Assembly (NCBI RefSeq): GCF_019966515.1
Contig: NZ_JAIMIB010000004.1
Coordinates: 208,320-272,319 of the forward strand
Source: Roseovarius aestuarii
GTDB taxonomy: Bacteria; Pseudomonadota; Alphaproteobacteria; Rhodobacterales; Rhodobacteraceae
Direction: 5' to 3'
DNA length: 64,000 nt
The translations under genes were made by a program, and so were the position numbers. Below the pieces are notes generated by a model, which was not told the origin of the DNA, made no database searches, and was given only the letters and a program-made list of their open reading frames with translations. The first letter of the stretch is position 1, and each line of letters starts with the position of its first letter. Shown piece by piece: positions 1 to 8,097 of this stretch.

Positions 1-281
1 GTCGCCACATGGGTACCCGGCTCGGACACATGCCCGAAGCTCAGCCTGCTATCGACCTGGCAGAACGATGTCGTCGTGATCCGGATCTCGGGGTAATAGG
101 CGCGTATTCGGCGGGCGGGCACATCACCATGCAGGGCCTTGCTGAATTCCTGACACAGAAATTCCGACGCAATCGCGTAAAGCTCGATCAGTCGGTCAAC
201 GGCTGCCGTCGCATCGGTAAATTCCTGCGGTGCGGGTGACTTGGGAGTGGTCAGGTTGCTGCTTTGGCTGTGCACGTTCAT
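1..281 (-). CDS. amn: AMP nucleosidase, N-terminal part (cut by window edge)
   Basis: Leftward gene running off the left edge; 93 codons are visible from the ATG at 281, preceded by a purine-rich GGGAAAAAGAG. The product hydrolyses AMP to adenine and ribose 5-phosphate in the cytoplasm. The visible residues (for example RIRAYYPEIRITTTSF followed by SRLSFGHVSEPGTHVA) match the N-terminal AMP nucleosidase domain, whose E. coli member has the corresponding arginine-rich, FGRF/GSYTT-type stretch. The catalytic C-terminal domain lies outside the window. I rate the family as likely but judge it only from this N-terminal third. Confidence 0.75.
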   Translation of the reverse strand, partial: MNVHSQSSNLTTPKSPAPQEFTDATAAVDRLIELYAIASEFLCQEFSKALHGDVPARRIRAYYPEIRITTTSFCQVDSRLSFGHVSEPGTHVA

Positions 282-382
282 CTCTTTTTCCCAAGGTTCC
301 GCCATTCTGCAAACCTGCCTGTCAACCACACGTTGACACGGCTGCGACCGGGGATCAAGTTGCTGCAAGCGATGGGGGCAAC

Positions 383-802
383 ATGGATTATGATACGATC
401 AGCGCCGAGGCATTCGGTGCATCCCTGACCGGTATCGGGTTAAATCTGCTGGTACGTGATGTTCTGGCCGAGGTCGCCTTTTTGACTGAGGTCTTTGAGA
501 TGACCGCCTACCAGCCCACGGCGGATTTCGCGATCATACGCTATCATGATCAGGTGATGCAGTTACATAGTGACGGCACCTACCACTCCAACCCGTTGCT
601 TGGCCTGCTGCCCGAGGCCGGGGCACGCGGCGCCGGGGCTGAAATCAGGCTTTACCAGACTGATCCGGATGAGGCTGCCAAACGAGCCGAAAAATTCGGC
701 GCGCATATCCTCCAACCGCCCACCGACAAACCCCACGGTCTGCGCGAGACCTATATCCTGTGCGAGAATGGTTATGCCTGGGTCGCGTCACGCCCGCTCT
801 GA
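383..802 (+). CDS. VOC (glyoxalase/dioxygenase fold) family protein
   Basis: A 139-residue protein starting MDYDTISAEAF. It has the single-domain vicinal-oxygen-chelate layout: a first beta strand IGLNLLVRDV followed by the helix that usually carries 'FYxxxLG' (here AFLTEVFEMTAY), then the EIRLYQTDPDEAAKRAEKFGA repeat and the closing strand around residues 120-139. Such proteins bind metal and act as lyases, dioxygenases or binding proteins; no substrate can be read from the sequence. The ATG at 383 fits the domain start, and an upstream in-frame extension to 230 looks non-coding. Its 3' end overlaps the convergent LysR gene by 31 bases. Confidence 0.7.
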   Translation: MDYDTISAEAFGASLTGIGLNLLVRDVLAEVAFLTEVFEMTAYQPTADFAIIRYHDQVMQLHSDGTYHSNPLLGLLPEAGARGAGAEIRLYQTDPDEAAKRAEKFGAHILQPPTDKPHGLRETYILCENGYAWVASRPL

Positions 803-1668
803 TCCTGCGCCATTTCCTCGAGTAGCCAGTTTTCGAAGACTTTTGCGCCGGGAATGTCAGCGATGTGCGGGGCCGTGACCAGGTAATAGGCCTCGCTCAT
901 CTTGGCGCGGTGATCGAACAGACGCTGCAAGCGTCCCGACTGGATCAGATGGCCCGCTATCGTGTCATGCGCCATGCAAAGCCCCGCGCCCGCGACCGCG
1001 GCTGAAAGGGCGATTGCGTAGGTGGTTGCGTAAGTCACGTTCAGATCGGACCAGCCCAGGCCTTGCTCTTCGCCCCATGCTGCCCAGGTTGCCATCAGGT
1101 TGGCACAATCAAAAAGGGTCTCTCCGGGTACATCGTCCAGCGTGCCCGACCAGCCCGGCGCCGCCACCGGGTAGGAGTAATCCTGGACCAGTTTCCGTGC
1201 AGCGACCCCCTCGGACGGGTGTACCGAATACCGGATTTCCACATCCGCACCGGGGGCGATTCCTTCTGCCTGCTCCCACAGCTCGGCGATGATGTTCAGC
1301 CGCACGTCCGGGTGCCGCGCGTAAAACCGACCCAGCCGGGGGGCCAACCAGAAGGTACCGAAGCTCATATTGGTATGGACCTGAACCACGACATCACTGC
1401 CGCCGGTGACAGCCAGCGTACCGCGCGAAAGCGTGCGAAAAGCGTCGCGCACGATCGGCAGATAGGAGGAGCCGGTTTTGGTCAGCTCCAATGCCCGTGG
1501 TCGGCGATGAAACAGCGCCCGACCCATATAGCCTTCCAGTGACTTGATCTGCTGGCTGACCGCGCTTTGGGTCATGTTCAACTCACCCGCCGCAGCGGTA
1601 AAAGAAAGGTGCCGCGCCGAAGCCTCGAAAGCACGTAACCAGTTCAGCGGAGGCAGGGATTTGCGCAT
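772..1668 (-). CDS. LysR-family transcriptional regulator, GcvA-like group
   Basis: A 298-residue DNA-binding regulator of standard LysR length. The N-terminal winged helix-turn-helix (about residues 8-67) reads PLNWLRAFEASARHLSFTAAAGELNMTQSAVSQQI, the form typical of the GcvA-like branch. The rest is a periplasmic-binding-like effector domain. It is divergent from the aldolase gene at 1780, with 111 bases between the starts, so it probably controls that gene and the fatty acid hydroxylase gene behind it. The effector is unknown. Starts at the ATG at 1668. Confidence 0.88.
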   Translation of the reverse strand: MRKSLPPLNWLRAFEASARHLSFTAAAGELNMTQSAVSQQIKSLEGYMGRALFHRRPRALELTKTGSSYLPIVRDAFRTLSRGTLAVTGGSDVVVQVHTNMSFGTFWLAPRLGRFYARHPDVRLNIIAELWEQAEGIAPGADVEIRYSVHPSEGVAARKLVQDYSYPVAAPGWSGTLDDVPGETLFDCANLMATWAAWGEEQGLGWSDLNVTYATTYAIALSAAVAGAGLCMAHDTIAGHLIQSGRLQRLFDHRAKMSEAYYLVTAPHIADIPGAKVFENWLLEEMAQDQSGRDATQA

Positions 1669-1779
1669 CGCATAATCTATCCATTAGCTAGACTTGTAGA
1701 ATGCCCATATTTTTTTCGTTGGTAAAGAGCAGAGGTAGACGCCACCATTAAAGGCACGAGATCGAAGGAGCATCGCATC
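1669..1779. promoter_or_regulatory. Divergent promoter region with LysR-type site
   Basis: Shared control region of the LysR gene and the aldolase gene. Positions 1676-1692 hold TCTA-N9-TAGA, an inverted repeat, and within it ATTAG at 1683-1687, which on the minus strand is CTAAT, the core motif known for GcvA. A GAAGGAG ribosome site precedes the ATG at 1780. Assignment as the operator is inference. Confidence 0.35.
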
Positions 1780-2535
1780 ATGTCCGTCACCGAACTTCGC
1801 CCGAATATCGACCATTGGCCCGAACGCGTTGATCTGGCCGCCGCGTTCCGCTGGACCGAGCGACTGAACATGCACGAGGCCGTTGCCAACCATTTTTCAC
1901 TGGCGGTGAATGACGACGGCACACAGTTCCTCATGAACCCCAATCAGGTACATTTCAGTCGGATCAAGGCGTCGGACCTGCTGCTTCTAGATGCCAATGA
2001 CCCCGAAACATTGGAAAGTCCGAACGCGCCGGACCCAACCGCATGGGGCCTGCATGGTGCGCTGCACCGGATGTGCCCGCATGCGCGCTGCGCGCTGCAT
2101 GTGCATTCAATCTATGCCACGGTTCTGGCCTCTTTGGCCGATAGCACCCTGCCGCCGATCGACCAGAACACAGCGACGTTCTACAATCGCGTCGCGGTGG
2201 ATGATCACTTCGGCGGGCTGGCGTTTGAGGAAGAGGCGGAACGGTGCTGTTCGAACCTCAGCGATCCGTCAAAAACCGTGCTGGTTATGGGCAATCACGG
2301 TATCATGGTGATCGGTCAGACCGTCGCCGAAACCTTCAACAGGATGTACTACTTCGAGCGTGCCTGCGAGACCTATATCAAAGCGCTCTGGACCGCGCAG
2401 CCGCTCCGCTTGTTATCCGACGAGATGGCCGAAAAGACCGCGAAAGAGCTGGAAGACTACCCTGGACAGGCGGTGCAGCATCTAGCTGAGCTGAAAGCGA
2501 TTTTGGACGAAGAAGGCTCGACCTACGCGTCTTAG
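1780..2535 (+). CDS. Class II aldolase/adducin family protein
   Basis: 251 residues with the class II aldolase/adducin head domain. Zinc-ligand histidines are visible as HVH at 107-109 and in MGNHGIMV at His173, the usual three-histidine site. The stretch before the helix that normally carries the catalytic glutamate of sugar-phosphate aldolases reads PTAWGLHGALHR, as in adducin-type family members, so aldolase activity on a sugar phosphate is not assured. It lies 33 bases upstream of the fatty acid hydroxylase gene and probably shares its transcript. Control by the divergent LysR protein is likely. Substrate unknown. Confidence 0.8.
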   Translation: MSVTELRPNIDHWPERVDLAAAFRWTERLNMHEAVANHFSLAVNDDGTQFLMNPNQVHFSRIKASDLLLLDANDPETLESPNAPDPTAWGLHGALHRMCPHARCALHVHSIYATVLASLADSTLPPIDQNTATFYNRVAVDDHFGGLAFEEEAERCCSNLSDPSKTVLVMGNHGIMVIGQTVAETFNRMYYFERACETYIKALWTAQPLRLLSDEMAEKTAKELEDYPGQAVQHLAELKAILDEEGSTYAS

Positions 2536-2568
2536 GCCATGCTGACACGATAAATGTGGAGAGACCCA

Positions 2569-3555
2569 ATGTCTGACACCTCAGGCAATCAATCCCGCGA
2601 GTGGAATTATCACCCCGATCTGCCCCTGCAGGATCCGTCGATCTTCAAATGGCCGCCCAGCCCCAGCTTCCTTGCCCGTTGGTTTGCGCGTAACTGGCTG
2701 ACGCTGAGCGAGCGGGTGATGATGGTGATCGTCGCCACAATCGCGTGGCTGACGCTTTATCCGTCGCTGGAAACGGCACAAAGCTTTGCCTTTGGCTGGA
2801 TATTCCAGACATGGGCCGTGAATATGGGCCTGATGATCATCGTCGCGGGCGGATTGCACTGGTATTTCTACATGCGCAAGGGCCAGGGGCAGACACTGAA
2901 ATTCGACCGGCGGGATCAGGCCAAGGGCAACCGTTTGTGGAGTTTCTCGAACCAGGTCCATGACAACATGTTCTGGTCGCTGGGCTCGGGCGTGGCGCAG
3001 CTGACCGCGTTTCAGGTGGTGGCCATGTGGCTGATGGCAAACGACTATGTGCCGACCCTCACTTTCGCCTCAAACCCAATCTGGTTCCTGCTGGCATTGC
3101 TGCTGCTACCAATTTGGTCAGCGTTTCACTTCTATTGGGCGCACCGGCTGCTGCACGTGCCGTTCATCTACAAGAAGGTACATTCCCTGCATCACCGCAA
3201 TGTCAATATCGGGCCGTGGTCTGGGCTGTCGATGCATCCGATCGAGCATTTCATCTACCTGACCTCGCTCTGCATTCACTGGATCGTCGCCTCGCACCCT
3301 GTGCATCTGATTTTCCATGTGATTTATCAGGGCCCCGGGGCTGCAATGACCCATACCGGCTATGAGGATCTGCTGATCAAGGACAAGCGCAGCCTGGCGT
3401 TGGGGACGTTTTATCACCAATTGCATCACCGCTATTACGAGTGCAACTACGGCAATCAGGAAATGCCCTGGGATCGCTGGTTCGGCACTTTTCACGACGG
3501 TAGCGATGAGGCGACAACCACCACGCGCGCGCGCAAAAAGAAGATGCACGCCTGA
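2569..3555 (+). CDS. Fatty acid hydroxylase / sterol desaturase superfamily membrane enzyme
   Basis: 328 residues, an integral membrane di-iron oxygenase of the sterol desaturase/fatty acid hydroxylase superfamily. Several hydrophobic segments (about 50-65, 80-101, 145-160, 170-190) surround the histidine clusters HFYWAHRLLH (187-196), HSLHH (205-209), HPIEH (223-227) and a late HHRYYECNYGN. These are the iron ligands known for the family. I chose the ATG at 2569, which has GGAGAG six bases upstream, over the ATG at 2554, which has none. The native lipid is unknown; pairing with the aldolase-family gene suggests a small inducible pathway. Confidence 0.82.
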   Translation: MSDTSGNQSREWNYHPDLPLQDPSIFKWPPSPSFLARWFARNWLTLSERVMMVIVATIAWLTLYPSLETAQSFAFGWIFQTWAVNMGLMIIVAGGLHWYFYMRKGQGQTLKFDRRDQAKGNRLWSFSNQVHDNMFWSLGSGVAQLTAFQVVAMWLMANDYVPTLTFASNPIWFLLALLLLPIWSAFHFYWAHRLLHVPFIYKKVHSLHHRNVNIGPWSGLSMHPIEHFIYLTSLCIHWIVASHPVHLIFHVIYQGPGAAMTHTGYEDLLIKDKRSLALGTFYHQLHHRYYECNYGNQEMPWDRWFGTFHDGSDEATTTTRARKKKMHA

Positions 3556-3616
3556 GCGGCGCGGGTATCGTCCGGGACCACTTGCCATTGCCGCGCGGTC
3601 CCCGCATTAAAGCGCC

Positions 3617-4471
3617 ATGAGCAAAACACTGATTTCATTCGGCCACGGATATTCTGCACAGGCACTGGCGCGGCTGTTGCTGCCGCAGGGCTGGACGATC
3701 TATGGCACCACCAGAAGCGAACTGAAGGCTGGTGAGCTAAGAGATAAAGGCGTGATCCCCGTGCTCTGGCCCGATGGCGACCTGACCGAAGCCTTTGACA
3801 AAGCGACGCATATGCTTGTCTCGGCCGGACCGCGAGAGGCTGGGGACCCAATTTTCAACATATACGGCGATAAGATCAAAGAAGTGGCTGGGAAGCTCGA
3901 CTGGTTTGGCTATCTGTCGACCACCGGGGTATACGGCAATCACAACGGGGAATGGACCGGTGAAGACGCGGAACTGAGGCCCTCGACCGAGCGCGGCAGG
4001 TGGCGCAAGGAAGCGGAAGAGCGTTGGCAGAGTGTTCCTTCATTGCCGGTACATGTATTTCGTCTGGCTGGAATCTATGGTCCCGGCCGCGGCCCGTTCG
4101 AGAAAATTCGGAAGGGTACGGCGCGGCGCATCATCAAGAAGAACCAGATCTTCAGCCGCATTCACGTCGACGATATTGCTCAGGTTTTGGCAGCCTCGAT
4201 CGCGCAGCCGAACCCTGGTCGGGCTTATAATGTCTGCGACGACGAGCCGGCCCCGCCTGAGGACGTGATTGGATATGCGGCTGAATTGCTGGGCGCGCCG
4301 ATGCCACCCGCAATCCCCTTTGAAGAGGCCGAGATGAGCCCGATGGCGCGAAGTTTCTACTCGGAATCAAAACGCATCAGCAACGCCAGGATCAAGTCCG
4401 AGCTGGGCGTTTCGCTGCGTTATCCAAACTATCGCGATGGGTTGGCCAAGCTGCTGGCGCAGGGCGGCTGA
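3617..4471 (+). CDS. SDR-family NAD(P)-dependent oxidoreductase/epimerase-like protein (YeeZ-like)
   Basis: 284 residues. The N-terminus, ISFGHGYSAQALARLL, is a Rossmann dinucleotide site, and the body resembles atypical extended short-chain dehydrogenases of the YeeZ type, with FGYLSTTGVYG (the usual S/T and Y region) and HVFRLAGIYGPGRGP. The reaction is unknown. It stands alone, 62 bases after the hydroxylase gene and convergent with the SDR gene at 5237. Confidence 0.72.
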   Translation: MSKTLISFGHGYSAQALARLLLPQGWTIYGTTRSELKAGELRDKGVIPVLWPDGDLTEAFDKATHMLVSAGPREAGDPIFNIYGDKIKEVAGKLDWFGYLSTTGVYGNHNGEWTGEDAELRPSTERGRWRKEAEERWQSVPSLPVHVFRLAGIYGPGRGPFEKIRKGTARRIIKKNQIFSRIHVDDIAQVLAASIAQPNPGRAYNVCDDEPAPPEDVIGYAAELLGAPMPPAIPFEEAEMSPMARSFYSESKRISNARIKSELGVSLRYPNYRDGLAKLLAQGG

Positions 4472-4484
4472 GGCGCTGCGCTGC

Positions 4485-5237
4485 TCATTTCAGCAGCAAC
4501 CCGCCATCGACGACCAGATCGGTACCGGTGATATAGGATGCCCCGTCTGAAAGCAGGAACACGGCCGCCGCGGCAAGTTCTTCTGCTGTGCCAATTCGGC
4601 CCATTGGTACACATGACCCAGCTTCAGCCAGCTTTTTATCCGTATCCCACCGGGCTTGAAGCGGGGTCTGCGTAAGCCCCGGATAAATCGCGTTCGAGCG
4701 GATGCCATCGCTGGCCAGTTGCATGGCAAGCGAGCGCGACAGTGCGCCGACCCCGGCCTTGGCGGTAGAATAGGCATCCTGCGGCAGCGGATCACCCCGC
4801 AGGCACTGGGTGGAAGAAAAATGTACCATCGCACCGCCCCCGGCATCGCGCATATGCGGGACAGCCGCGCGGGCGGTGTGGAGCATGGATTTGAGATTGC
4901 TGTCGAAGACCTGATCCCAAACGGCCAGATCCATATCGAGCAGCGAGACGTCGTCGCCAAACCGAAGCACACCCGCGACATTGGCCAGATAGTCGATGTG
5001 ACCGAACCGTTCGGCACCGGCATCAATGGTAGTACTCACAAATGCCGCATCGGTCAGATCCCCCTGGGCATAAAGACGTTGATCTGCGCTGCCCGCCAGA
5101 TTGTCTGGTTCCGGTTTGAGATCAAACAGGATCACCGATCCGCCGGAATTGAGGATGATATTGGCAATTGCAAGTCCCATACCACCGCCCGCGCCGGTCA
5201 CAATCGCTACGCGGTTTGAAAAATCATAGGTAATCAT
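4485..5237 (-). CDS. SDR-family oxidoreductase (classical short-chain dehydrogenase)
   Basis: 250 residues, the usual length of a classical SDR. It has the cofactor motif TGAGGGMG at 14-21, NVAG at 86-89, Asn114, Ser141/142, and the catalytic pair Tyr156 and Lys160 in YSTAK. The C-terminus carries YITGTDLVVDGG, typical of the family. It oxidises or reduces an alcohol/ketone with NAD(P)(H); the substrate cannot be read. It is monocistronic, with TCTTTCAG-rich sequence downstream shared with the convergent gene ending at 4471. Confidence 0.85.
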   Translation of the reverse strand: MITYDFSNRVAIVTGAGGGMGLAIANIILNSGGSVILFDLKPEPDNLAGSADQRLYAQGDLTDAAFVSTTIDAGAERFGHIDYLANVAGVLRFGDDVSLLDMDLAVWDQVFDSNLKSMLHTARAAVPHMRDAGGGAMVHFSSTQCLRGDPLPQDAYSTAKAGVGALSRSLAMQLASDGIRSNAIYPGLTQTPLQARWDTDKKLAEAGSCVPMGRIGTAEELAAAAVFLLSDGASYITGTDLVVDGGLLLK

Positions 5238-5340
5238 TCCTGCCTCTCGCGTTCATGGCCCGAGGGGCAGCATATCGCCGAGACCATACCGAGGCCAGAT
5301 GGTTGAATTTGCCTGCAAAGCTTTGTTTGCGGGCCCGTCT

Positions 5341-5781
5341 TCAGAACGCCTCGGGCCCGTTGGTCATTCTTAGTGCCACAAGCGCCACGCGGATACCTTC
5401 GATCATTCCCTCCGGCGGAAATGGTCCATAGATATTCTGGCCGACCGTGAAGGTAACATCAATTCTCGTGCCCGGCTGTTCGGTAAATTCGATTTTGTAG
5501 AATTCAGTCTGGTGTTTCAGTACCTTCGAAATCTGGCTCTCAAGCTTGGCCTGCGTTACGGTTTCCGACCCCTCCTGCGGCCAATCCACACGTACATCAA
5601 TCCTGGCAAATCCCTTCCTTTCTTTGCCTTCGTGGTCGGTAAGGCGAGCTTCGTTGGTCGGGGCGAGAGGCAGTAGGTACAGATCCTCGTTCTGGGCGCT
5701 TAGCAAACGTATGGTCAGCGCTGGCAGTGCCAGAATGGCAATCACAGACAGGGTACGAATGTAGTTTTTGTAGCGATCCAT
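5341..5781 (-). CDS. Exported or membrane-anchored hypothetical protein
   Basis: 146 residues from the ATG at 5781. Residues 1-30 (MDRYKNYIRTLSVIAILALP...) form a basic stretch plus hydrophobic segment, a signal peptide or membrane anchor. The remainder has no cysteines and is a mixed alpha/beta sequence with RIDVRVDWPQEG and RIDVTFTVGQN. I do not recognise the family. The frame stays open upstream to a TTG at 5859, but the signal-like start at 5781 is more natural. Neither start has a strong ribosome site. Confidence 0.6.
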   Translation of the reverse strand: MDRYKNYIRTLSVIAILALPALTIRLLSAQNEDLYLLPLAPTNEARLTDHEGKERKGFARIDVRVDWPQEGSETVTQAKLESQISKVLKHQTEFYKIEFTEQPGTRIDVTFTVGQNIYGPFPPEGMIEGIRVALVALRMTNGPEAF

Positions 5782-5952
5782 CAAGAGGTCTGCATTTTTG
5801 TTCCGATAGAGAAATCTCTCACAGAGGGGCTGAAAAATGGTTAACGGGAAACTGCTCAAAACCGTGATGGACTCTGTGAGGGCTTTGCATACAGGGCTCC
5901 GCTGCCTCTGGCGCAGATTAAGGAAGGGACGAATTTGCCGTTCGTTCGCGCG

Positions 5953-6657
5953 TCATTTTGCGGTCATGCCCGTGCCAATAGCGGTGTGGATGCGATAGCC
6001 CGGTGCATAGGTCAGCCGAACGGTGGTGATGGTCTGATCATGGTCCCAGGTGGTTCGGTCGATGACAAAGACGGCCGCGCCGGTATCTGTATTCAGCAAC
6101 CGGGCCTGCTCGGCACCGGCCACCTCGGCGGTAAAGCTGATATCGCCGTTGGTATATGGCGCGGTGATGACCAGCCATTCATTAGCGCTGATCCGGTCGA
6201 AGGGTTGTTCAGCAGCAGCAGGTACAGAAGTAAGGTTGATCCAGCGATCCTCGACCACATAGGGCACGTCATCGGCGTAGTGCAGCGCGATGAGATGCAG
6301 GGCGGTCTTGTCGGTGCCGAGTGCTGCCGGCGCGCACGCCAAAGCCCGCTCGACCAGACGATAGCCATAGGTCATGCTGCGGGTTTCGATTTCCTGTCGC
6401 AGAACCGGGATATCGAGTGTCGCTTTGCCGACCGGATGCAGCGCGACACGAGTGCCGGCCTTGCGGCGCCGTTCCAGAAGGCCGGAATCGGCCAGAGACT
6501 GCAGCGCGCGGTTGACGGTGGCGCGGGCGCAGCCGAATTCCCGCGCCAGGTCGACCTCATTCGGGATGGTGTGGCCCGGGGGCCAATCGCGGGCATGGAT
6601 GCGACGCAGAACCTCGGCCTGAATCGCCTGCCAGCTTTTGAATTGCGGATCGCTCAC
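5953..6657 (-). CDS. hutC: HutC, GntR-family repressor of histidine utilisation
   Basis: 234 residues. An N-terminal GntR winged helix (residues ~10-75) includes PNEVDLAREFGCARATVNRALQ; the rest is a UTRA ligand-binding domain. HutC proteins repress hut genes and are released by urocanate. I chose the GTG at 6657, whose GTGA overlaps the hutF stop by four bases, so translation is coupled to hutF. A longer open frame to 6801 lies inside hutF and is not credible as coding. Because hutC is in the hutF transcript, it represses its own synthesis through the operator at 8041-8060. Confidence 0.9.
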   Translation of the reverse strand: MSDPQFKSWQAIQAEVLRRIHARDWPPGHTIPNEVDLAREFGCARATVNRALQSLADSGLLERRRKAGTRVALHPVGKATLDIPVLRQEIETRSMTYGYRLVERALACAPAALGTDKTALHLIALHYADDVPYVVEDRWINLTSVPAAAEQPFDRISANEWLVITAPYTNGDISFTAEVAGAEQARLLNTDTGAAVFVIDRTTWDHDQTITTVRLTYAPGYRIHTAIGTGMTAK

Positions 6658-8018
6658 AACGCATCCCTGAGCGGTTGCATTGCCTTTGTGTAGGCGGCGG
6701 TAATCGTATCGCGGGCGTGGTGGCGGCCCTCTTTGACGAGATGCCGCCCGGCGGACCAGACATCGCGAACCATGCGGTCGTCTCCAGCGAAGATCCAGCA
6801 ATCCAGAAGCTTGTCGCGGGATTGTCCGGTCAGGTCGAAATGGCTGTCGTCAAGCGCCATCAGATCGGCCAGATAGCCCTCGGCGATATGGCCCGACTTG
6901 CGCCCGGCGGCCTGCGCTCCACCGGCACAGGCGGCGTTGAACAGGCGGCGGCCGGTCGTGTGCTCGGCAGTCGCAAGCGCGGCGCGGGAACGGTCACGCA
7001 GGCGTTGGGAATAATCCAGCGTGCGAAGCTCTTCAGAGAGTGAAATCCTAATGTTAGAGTCTGATCCGACGGCGAGTTTGCCCTGCGCGTCAAGCCAGCG
7101 CACGCCGTCAAAAATACCGTCGCCAAGGCTCGATTCGGTGATCGGGCAGAGGCCGGCAACGGCGCCAGTGGCCGCCAGTGCGATGGTTTCATGCGCCTCC
7201 ATCTGGGTACAATGGATCAGGCACCATTGGTTGGTCACATCGGCGTTATCCAGCAGCCATTCGACCGGGCGCTGGCCATAGGCGGCCTTGATTTCGTCAA
7301 CCTCGGCCACCTGTTCGGCCAGATGCATGTGGATGGGGCCATCGGCGGCCAGGTTGGGCGCGTTAGCGATATCCCCGGGCGCGACGGCACGCAGGCTGTG
7401 GGGTGCCATGCCCAGCCGGGCGTCAGCGGGCAGTGAGGCGAGTGCGCTACCGGCGCCCTGCATCAGCTTGGCAAATTGGGCCGGATCATTGCCGAAACGG
7501 ATCTGGCCTTCGGTCAGGTCGCGCTGGTCACAACCGCCATACTGGTATTGCACAGGCAGCAGCGTCAGGCCGATACCCGTTTGCAACGCGGCGGCAGTGA
7601 TGCGTTGGGACATCTCCGACAGGTCGTCATAGGGCACACCGCCGGGCTGGTGATGCAGATAGTGAAACTCGACATTGGTGGCATAGCCTGCCTCAAGCAT
7701 TTCCATCTGCACAAGGGCCGTGATGGCCTGAACCTGTTCGGGCGAGAGCAGGTCAAGGAAGCGATACATCAGCCGTCGCCAAGTCCAGAAACTATCCCGC
7801 GGATCGGGGCCGCGGCCTTCGGTCAGGCCTGCCATGGCGCGCTGGAAAGCGTGGGAATGGGCATTGGCGGGCGCGGGCAAGAGGATGCCGGTACGGTGGC
7901 CACTTGCGGCGGTATCGGGTGTGACGCAGGTGATATGTCCGGTCTCGTCCACCTCGACCGCGACATCGCGCGCCCAGCCGGTGGGCAACAAAGCCTGACG
8001 GGCCCAGATCGTTGGCAT
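6654..8018 (-). CDS. hutF: HutF, formimidoylglutamate deiminase
   Basis: 454 residues of the amidohydrolase superfamily. It removes ammonia from N-formimidoyl-L-glutamate to give N-formyl-L-glutamate, the five-step branch of histidine breakdown. The metal-site HSHAFQRAMAGL (His54, His56) near the N-terminus and a later SDSNIRISLSEELR are characteristic of HutF. It is divergent from hutI and co-transcribed with hutC. Its presence predicts an N-formylglutamate deformylase (HutG), which I do not find in the window. Confidence 0.93.
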   Translation of the reverse strand: MPTIWARQALLPTGWARDVAVEVDETGHITCVTPDTAASGHRTGILLPAPANAHSHAFQRAMAGLTEGRGPDPRDSFWTWRRLMYRFLDLLSPEQVQAITALVQMEMLEAGYATNVEFHYLHHQPGGVPYDDLSEMSQRITAAALQTGIGLTLLPVQYQYGGCDQRDLTEGQIRFGNDPAQFAKLMQGAGSALASLPADARLGMAPHSLRAVAPGDIANAPNLAADGPIHMHLAEQVAEVDEIKAAYGQRPVEWLLDNADVTNQWCLIHCTQMEAHETIALAATGAVAGLCPITESSLGDGIFDGVRWLDAQGKLAVGSDSNIRISLSEELRTLDYSQRLRDRSRAALATAEHTTGRRLFNAACAGGAQAAGRKSGHIAEGYLADLMALDDSHFDLTGQSRDKLLDCWIFAGDDRMVRDVWSAGRHLVKEGRHHARDTITAAYTKAMQPLRDAL

Positions 8019-8031
8019 GGCATCTCTCCGC

Positions 8032-8083
8032 TTGACAGATTATTATGTCTATACATAATATCAAGCACGACTCGGGTAATCAA
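8032..8083. promoter_or_regulatory. HutC operator and divergent hut promoters
   Basis: Positions 8041-8060 are a 20-base palindrome with one mismatched pair; read on the minus strand its core is TGTATAGACA, the core I recall for the Klebsiella HutC operator. For hutI, TTGACA at 8032-8037 and CATAAT at 8054-8059 are 16 bases apart. For hutF-hutC, minus-strand TTGATT (8083-8078) and TATTAT (8060-8055) are 17 bases apart. The operator covers both -10 elements, so one repressor dimer could shut both transcripts. Confidence 0.82.
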
Positions 8084-8097
8084 GAAAGTAATGTGGG

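Noticed and set aside
6658..6801. N-terminal extension of HutC
   Set aside because: It lies wholly inside hutF, is Arg/Pro-rich as in shadow frames, and the GTG at 6657 gives a normal GntR start.
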